NCBI GenBank assembly: GCA_028690255.1
Contig: JAQVBP010000003.1
Span: 24,469-33,452 of the forward strand
From: Methanosarcinaceae archaeon
GTDB lineage: Archaea > Halobacteriota > Methanosarcinia > Methanosarcinales > Methanosarcinaceae
Reading direction: 5' to 3'
Length of the DNA: 8,984 nucleotides
The first letter of the stretch is position 1; each line of letters opens with the position of its first letter. Below are positions 5,916-8,984 of this stretch, one piece after another. A model generated the notes under the pieces. It had not been told where the DNA came from. It made no database searches and saw only the letters and a program-made list of their open reading frames with translations. Position numbers and translations under genes: made by a program.

Positions 5916-6107
5916 CTATCGTTTCCCACTAACTTTTCGTTTAACTGTAATAGGAATAACTCCAGATTCCAATTCAGCAATGGAGACGACCAACGGGTCA
6001 GCTCTCCCGTCATCTTCAACAAGGACCGGGGCCCCCATCGCAATCTGGAGCGCTCTAGCACCTATGATCCGAGCACGCTCGAACCTTGTATAATTCTCCT
6101 CGCCCAA
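5916..6107 (-). CDS. rpoK: DNA-directed RNA polymerase subunit K (Rpb6/omega family)
   Basis: This small subunit helps assemble and stabilise the archaeal RNA polymerase. The 63-residue product contains the family signature TRFERARIIGARALQIAMGAPVLV (residues 7-30) and the C-terminal PLVVSIAELESGVIPITVKR. The start codon is TTG at 6107-6105: a strong AAGGTGATC ribosome-binding site sits just upstream at about 6110-6118 and the length fits the family. No ATG is available before the conserved core. It is separated from the upstream tRNA-Pro by about 137 AT-rich bases containing a T7 run and TATA-like sequence, so it probably begins a new transcript that continues into rpsB. Confidence 0.95.
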   Translation of the reverse strand: MGEENYTRFERARIIGARALQIAMGAPVLVEDDGRADPLVVSIAELESGVIPITVKRKVSGKR

Positions 6108-6165
6108 CTGATCACCTTGAGAAATAAAAATTCTCTGATGTAATTCCAGATGAATAGAAAATCAT

Positions 6166-6194
6166 GATAAATATATATTAATAAATATTTTTAA
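6166..6194 (-). promoter_or_regulatory. Candidate promoter for rpoK
   Basis: On the minus strand the run TTAAAAATATTTATTAATATATATTTATC contains overlapping TATA-box matches 60-90 bases before the rpoK TTG. It follows the T7 run after tRNA-Pro, which fits a separate rpoK-rpsB transcription unit. The exact box cannot be fixed by eye. Confidence 0.45.
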
Positions 6195-6230
6195 TGCCGC
6201 CTATGTAACCCTGGACCAGCACACCCATAT

Positions 6231-6237
6231 AAAAAAA
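6231..6237 (-). terminator. Oligo-T stop downstream of tRNA-Pro
   Basis: Seven consecutive T on the minus strand begin eight bases after the tRNA 3' end. Archaeal polymerase commonly terminates at such T runs, so this is the probable end of the L18e-L13-S9-RpoN-tRNA transcript. Confidence 0.6.
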
Positions 6238-6244
6238 TAGGGAG

Positions 6245-6319
6245 TGGGACCGCTGAGATTTGAACTCAGGTACCGGCGTCCCGAACGCCGAAGGATGGAC
6301 CAGGCTACCCTACGGTCCC
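6245..6319 (-). tRNA. tRNA-Pro, anticodon CGG
   Basis: The 75 bases fold as a full cloverleaf. The acceptor stem GGGACCG pairs with CGGTCCC, with discriminator A. The D arm contains AGCCTGGTCCA. The anticodon stem CGGCG/CGCCG closes the loop TTCGGGA with anticodon CGG, reading CCG proline codons. The variable loop is 4 bases, and the T arm is CTGAG-TTCAAAT-CTCAG. No intron is present and CCA is not encoded. The first tRNA base (6319) directly follows the last base of the rpoN stop codon (6320), so it is probably excised from a shared transcript. Confidence 0.95.
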
Positions 6320-6508
6320 TTACTGGTATGGGGAAAGCACGTCAACAAGTTCAACATGACTGAGGAGCATCCTGCGGCAGCAATAACGGGTGATCCCGAG
6401 ATCATCCATTACGGCCGCCGGGTTTTCCCCGGCTTCGACGCGCTTTTTGTAGTCGACCCAATAATTGGAGACGACTTTTCCACATGAGAAACATCGGACT
6501 GGAATCAT
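6320..6508 (-). CDS. rpoN: DNA-directed RNA polymerase subunit N (Rpb10 family)
   Basis: A 62-residue zinc-binding polymerase assembly subunit. It opens with MIPVRCFSCGKVV and carries the second cysteine pair in RYCCRRM. Cys6, Cys9, Cys43 and Cys44 are the expected zinc ligands (the CX2C...CC pattern of Rpb10/RpoN). The ATG at 6508-6506 lies 26 bases after the S9 stop, with AGGA upstream as a modest ribosome-binding site. Its TAA stop at 6322-6320 abuts tRNA-Pro, so there is no untranslated spacer. It is unrelated to bacterial sigma-54, which shares the gene symbol. Confidence 0.97.
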   Translation of the reverse strand: MIPVRCFSCGKVVSNYWVDYKKRVEAGENPAAVMDDLGITRYCCRRMLLSHVELVDVLSPYQ

Positions 6509-6534
6509 AGTGTCCTAACCTTATATTATAATGT

Positions 6535-6939
6535 TTACCTGTAAGATTTCTGGTATTTGGCCCTTGCACCGGGTCCGCCGAAATTCTTGGATTCCTTCTG
6601 TCTGGAATCGCTTACAAGGAGGTTGCGGTCGTAGGCTGCGAAGTTGTCCCTGAGCACCGTGTCGTTTGTCCATTCCACGATACCTCTGGCGATAGCAGTT
6701 CTTACAGCATTTGCCTGTCCGATAATTCCGCCGCCTCGAACATCCACATCGATGTCAAACCCGGAGGCAATTTCTTCCCCTGCAATAAGCAGAGGTTCGG
6801 AAATTTTTAACCTTGCAAGCTCAGGAGTAATTATTTCGAGAGGAGTCTTGTTGACTCTGATTTTACCAGACCCTTTCTTAACAGTTGCCCTTGCAGTTGC
6901 AGTTTTGTGCTTACCTGATGAATTGATTACCTTGACCAT
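6535..6939 (-). CDS. rpsI: 30S ribosomal protein S9
   Basis: A 134-residue small-subunit protein (uS9). Visible hallmarks are the N-terminal SGKHKTATARATVKKGSGKIRVN, the central DVDVRGGGIIGQANAVRTAIARGIV, and the basic C-terminal tail RQKESKNFGGPGARAKYQKSYR, which in ribosomes reaches toward the P-site tRNA. The ATG at 6939-6937 lies 20 bases after the L13 stop, with GGGTGATT as ribosome-binding site. It follows L13 in the operon as in most archaea and in bacteria. Nothing unusual is seen. Confidence 0.98.
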   Translation of the reverse strand: MVKVINSSGKHKTATARATVKKGSGKIRVNKTPLEIITPELARLKISEPLLIAGEEIASGFDIDVDVRGGGIIGQANAVRTAIARGIVEWTNDTVLRDNFAAYDRNLLVSDSRQKESKNFGGPGARAKYQKSYR

Positions 6940-6959
6940 GAAGAATCACCCTTAGTACT

Positions 6960-7382
6960 TTAGAACTTTGCTCCCAATTTCAGGCACACTTCTCCGAGCC
7001 GCACATACTTTGGAGAGCTCAGACGGGTCATGCTTGCTTCCTCAAGGGAAACTGTTTCGGCACCCATTAATTCCATGGGGACGCCAACATAGACCTTGAA
7101 CCTGGACATTGCGTCTCTACCCCTTGCCCGCTTGTGGGGTAACATCCCACGAACCGTCCTTTTCAGGACACGGTCAGGCCGCTTGGGGTAGGAAGGACCT
7201 AAGTCTTTATCGCCTCTCTCCCGGCAGGCTTTGTACTCATCAAGTGTGGTTTTCCTGGAACCGGAGATTACAGCCTTTTCGGCGTTTACGATACAGATCT
7301 TTTCGTCTCCGGAAAGCAGCTTTTTTGCAACCGTACTTGCAAGACGCCCTAGAATAAGCCCATTCGCATCGATAACAATCAT
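6960..7382 (-). CDS. rplM: 50S ribosomal protein L13
   Basis: A 140-residue large-subunit protein (uL13) beginning MIVIDANGLILGRLASTVAKKLL, with the conserved VNAEKAVISG and the basic VRGMLPHKRARGRDAM segment. A longer frame to 7436 exists, but the ATG at 7382-7380 is preferred. It has GAGGTG at 7389-7394, which overlaps the TGA stop of L18e (7395-7393), leaving a 10-base gap. This arrangement indicates translational coupling with L18e. Length is normal for archaeal L13. Confidence 0.97.
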   Translation of the reverse strand: MIVIDANGLILGRLASTVAKKLLSGDEKICIVNAEKAVISGSRKTTLDEYKACRERGDKDLGPSYPKRPDRVLKRTVRGMLPHKRARGRDAMSRFKVYVGVPMELMGAETVSLEEASMTRLSSPKYVRLGEVCLKLGAKF

Positions 7383-7392
7383 TTTTAACACC

Positions 7393-7773
7393 TCAGCGGA
7401 AAATCCTGATTCCTGAACCTTTCGGATTTGCTTCAATGATCTCTTCGATACTCAGACACTTCCCGCCTACTTCGGTAATTTTTACTTCGGCGGAAGAACT
7501 GAAGTCAAGCGCAACGACTGTTACCGCATGATCCAGAAGACCTGCGCCCAGGACTTTCCCCGGGACAAGAATAACATCATTCTCGGCAGCATGCCTGTTG
7601 ATCTTGCTTACATTCACAGCCGCGTAGTTCCCAGCAGGAGACTCAAGGCGTTTCGCAATATCTTTCCAGATAGGGGTGTTTTCCACAGAGGCCCTGTCTT
7701 TGAGAGTGAGAATCAGGGAAACGATTCTTGGATTGGTCTTTCTTGTAAGTTTTTGTAGTGATTTCTTGCCCAT
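7393..7773 (-). CDS. rpl18e: 50S ribosomal protein L18e
   Basis: A 126-residue archaeal/eukaryotic-type large-subunit protein (eL18), relative of bacterial L15. It shows TRKTNPRIVSLILTLKDRAS at the N-terminus, VNVSKINRHAAENDVILVPGKVLGAG in the middle and the GSGIRIFR end. The frame extends upstream to 7809, but the ATG at 7773-7771 is chosen because GGAGGG lies directly upstream and the product then begins with the expected MGKKSLQ. It is the first gene of the L18e-L13-S9-RpoN-tRNA operon. Its 254-base upstream gap carries a TATA-like box and a leader hairpin. Confidence 0.97.
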   Translation of the reverse strand: MGKKSLQKLTRKTNPRIVSLILTLKDRASVENTPIWKDIAKRLESPAGNYAAVNVSKINRHAAENDVILVPGKVLGAGLLDHAVTVVALDFSSSAEVKITEVGGKCLSIEEIIEANPKGSGIRIFR

Positions 7774-7811
7774 TATGTCCCTCCGCAAGATTTTCTTTAG
7801 AAACCTCACTC

Positions 7812-7835
7812 ACGCGGAATCGGATGATTTCGCGT
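7812..7835 (-). promoter_or_regulatory. Leader hairpin upstream of L18e
   Basis: On the minus strand, ACGCGAAATC-ATCC-GATTCCGCGT gives a 10-bp stem with one A-C mismatch and a 4-base loop, about 40 bases before the L18e ATG. The place is right for ribosomal-protein autoregulation, but no known binding-site mimic is recognised. Confidence 0.4.
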
Positions 7836-7970
7836 TCGAACAATCTTAAATTACTACCCATAGATCAGCCGTCCGGAAAAAGACAGCTCTGCGCAGGAAA
7901 GCAAATCAAGGATTATTTGATAGATTATTCAATTAAGCGTGATAAGGTAAGATCAGAATAACACTTCTAG

Positions 7971-7980
7971 TACATAAAGA
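7971..7980 (-). promoter_or_regulatory. Candidate TATA box for the ribosomal operon
   Basis: The minus strand reads GCATAATCTTTATGTACTAG, with TCTTTATGTA as a moderate TATA-like match. A start about 25 bases downstream would give a leader near 170 bases that includes the hairpin at 7812-7835. Confidence 0.3.
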
Positions 7981-8027
7981 TTATGCGTTATACGGAAGCA
8001 AGAGAAAGAACCTCCATACAGAGCAGC

Positions 8028-8564
8028 TCAGCCCAGGGCCGGCGTCCCAAAAACAGCCTCTGAAACCCTGCCATGGAGATCTTCGACACTGCAACCCATT
8101 TTACCTGCCACGATCAGGGCGACAATTCGGATGTCAACGAGATAAGAAAGCCTGTCCTGCATAGAATTAATTTCGGAGACCACTGCCTGCTTATTCAGGC
8201 CCGCGTTCCCTGCAATGAAGTTAATTATGTTTTCAACGGAAATTGCCCCCGCAGAAGCCTCCGAAAGAGGATCAGCATTGCCCGAATCCCCGGGAAGCGG
8301 CCTTTCCAGCCCCCCCTCAAAACCTTCCGAGGGCCTGAAAGCCTGAGGAAGCCGGGTGCCGTCCAGATCAAAAGCCGGAACCAGAAGTTCCCCCTCAAGA
8401 TTCAGAAACCCCGCGGCAAGTCCCCTCTCCCTTACCTTAGAAGCAACCCTCGGAGAAAACCACTTAAAATCAAAAGCAAGCGATAATTCAAAATCCTTTC
8501 CTGAAAGCGAAGAAACAAGATTTTTCTTAAAAGGAGCGGATACAACACGTTTAAGTTCTTCCAT
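8028..8564 (-). CDS. Conserved archaeal hypothetical protein, DUF2240-like
   Basis: The 178-residue product resembles the archaeal DUF2240 family by its opening pattern: PFKKN, then LSGKDFELSLAFDFKWFSPRVASKVRERGLAAGFL, with the FSP-x-x-A-x-K-V element and an acidic PAFDLD. The first 70 residues look like a compact helical or winged-helix-type domain. Residues about 80-108 are a Gly/Ser/Pro-rich linker, and 108-170 are a helical C-terminal part (VENIINFIAG, DIRIVALIVAGKMGCSVEDL). No membrane segment or signal peptide is seen. A longer frame begins at 8654, but the ATG at 8564-8562 is chosen because AGGGG precedes it and the family pattern starts there. Function is unknown. The gap of 254 bases to L18e suggests a separate transcript. 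Confidence 0.75.
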   Translation of the reverse strand: MEELKRVVSAPFKKNLVSSLSGKDFELSLAFDFKWFSPRVASKVRERGLAAGFLNLEGELLVPAFDLDGTRLPQAFRPSEGFEGGLERPLPGDSGNADPLSEASAGAISVENIINFIAGNAGLNKQAVVSEINSMQDRLSYLVDIRIVALIVAGKMGCSVEDLHGRVSEAVFGTPALG

Positions 8565-8984
8565 AACTGACCCCTGAGTAATAATGCTATAATGAAACCA
8601 TAAATAGGAAAAAAGAGGGAAAATATCCGGAAAACGGAAAAGCCCCTGACCCACAGGAAACTTACCATCCCGCTTTCGGAAAAAATTCCGTTCCAGTCGT
8701 TATTCAGATTAGTTCGTATCAACAAGCGGCCTGAATTAAACAAGCGAACAGCGGGAATACGCCATTCAAAGTTTTCAGTCCGCCTGAGTGAGCAGATCAA
8801 AACCAGGTTTTTTAGTCCACCCGAGTGAGCAGATCAAAACCAGGTTTTTTAGTCCACCCGAGTGAGCAGATCAAAACCAGGTTTTTAGTCCTCTTGAGTG
8901 AGCGGATCAAAACCAGGTTTTTTAGTCCACCCGAGTGAGCAGATCAAAACCAGGTTTTTAGTCCTCTTGAGTGAGCGGATCAAA
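8565..8984. other. Upstream region of the DUF2240-like gene and repeat array
   Basis: No gene is supported in these 420 bases. Positions 8565-8776 are AT-rich with a small inverted repeat CGGAA-AAAA-TTCCG near 8680 and a TATA-like CTATTTATGG on the minus strand about 40 bases before the gene start. Positions 8777-8984 are the 36-37 bp tandem array. A 122-codon minus-strand frame (8432-8800) is rejected because it starts at TTG inside the repeats and overlaps the DUF2240-like gene. Confidence 0.6.
8777..8984. repeat. Tandem array of 36-37 bp repeats
   Basis: Five full units and one cut by the window edge run head to tail: 8777-8813, 8814-8850, 8851-8886, 8887-8923, 8924-8959 and 8960-8984. 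The common core is GAGTGAGC-[A/G]-GATCAAAACCAGG followed by 5-6 T. The variable 5' part is AGTCCACCC (A type), AGTCCTCTT (B type) or AGTCCGCCT (first unit). A and B alternate over the last units, giving a 73-base higher-order period. Each unit contains the palindrome AAAACC-A-GGTTTT running into the T tract. There is no unique sequence between units, so this is a minisatellite-like array and probably continues beyond the window. Confidence 0.95.

Noticed and set aside
7643..7861. 72-codon minus-strand frame overlapping the start of L18e
   Set aside because: It runs out of frame through the first third of L18e and lacks a good ribosome-binding site; probably leader sequence.
8432..8800. 122-codon minus-strand frame with hydrophobic stretches
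   Set aside because: Starts at TTG inside the repeat array and overlaps the DUF2240-like gene in another frame.
8777..8984. CRISPR array
   Set aside because: The 36-37 bp unit length fits, but units are contiguous with no unique spacers and no cas gene is seen.

Overview
The window looks like a piece of a Methanosarcina-type (methanogenic euryarchaeal) chromosome. Three things support this. The gene order is archaeal: L18e, L13, S9, RpoN, tRNA-Pro, RpoK, S2, a Memo-family protein, then isoprenoid genes. The isoprenoid enzymes are the archaeal set: mevalonate kinase, isopentenyl phosphate kinase and type II IPP isomerase. The genes have strong GGAGG/GGTGA ribosome-binding sites, while the intergenic stretches are long and AT-rich with TATA-like boxes. 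Genus assignment is inference from style and gene order, not from a search.

Every convincing gene lies on the minus strand, so transcription runs right to left. From the right edge: (1) 8777-8984, a tandem array of 36-37 bp repeats without spacers. (2) 8028-8564, a conserved archaeal hypothetical protein resembling DUF2240. (3) 7393-7773, 6960-7382, 6535-6939 and 6320-6508, a tight ribosomal/RNA polymerase operon (L18e, L13, S9, RpoN) ending in tRNA-Pro(CGG), which starts on the base after the rpoN stop codon. (4) 5916-6107 rpoK (TTG start) and 5028-5828 rpsB, whose S2 protein carries an unusual acidic N-terminal extension of about 75 residues. (5) An extended imperfect hairpin after rpsB, a tandemly duplicated TATA-like 20-mer, then 3941-4738, the Memo-family gene. 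(6) 3805-3928, ten copies of a 12-13 bp tandem repeat. (7) 2679-3584 mevalonate kinase, 1709-2512 isopentenyl phosphate kinase and 606-1706 type II isomerase. (8) 1-605, a gene-poor AT-rich tail.

The right half makes translation and transcription machinery: three ribosomal proteins, two small polymerase subunits, a tRNA and S2. The left half supplies three steps of the archaeal mevalonate route for ether-lipid and quinone side chains: phosphorylation of mevalonate, phosphorylation of isopentenyl phosphate to IPP, and isomerisation of IPP to DMAPP. The steps between the first two are not encoded here.

The genes are ordinary, and I see no defence system, CRISPR array, prophage or intact insertion sequence. 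The unusual material is in the non-coding DNA and in two coding oddities: the S2 extension and a G9 tract with G-quadruplex potential inside the isopentenyl phosphate kinase gene.
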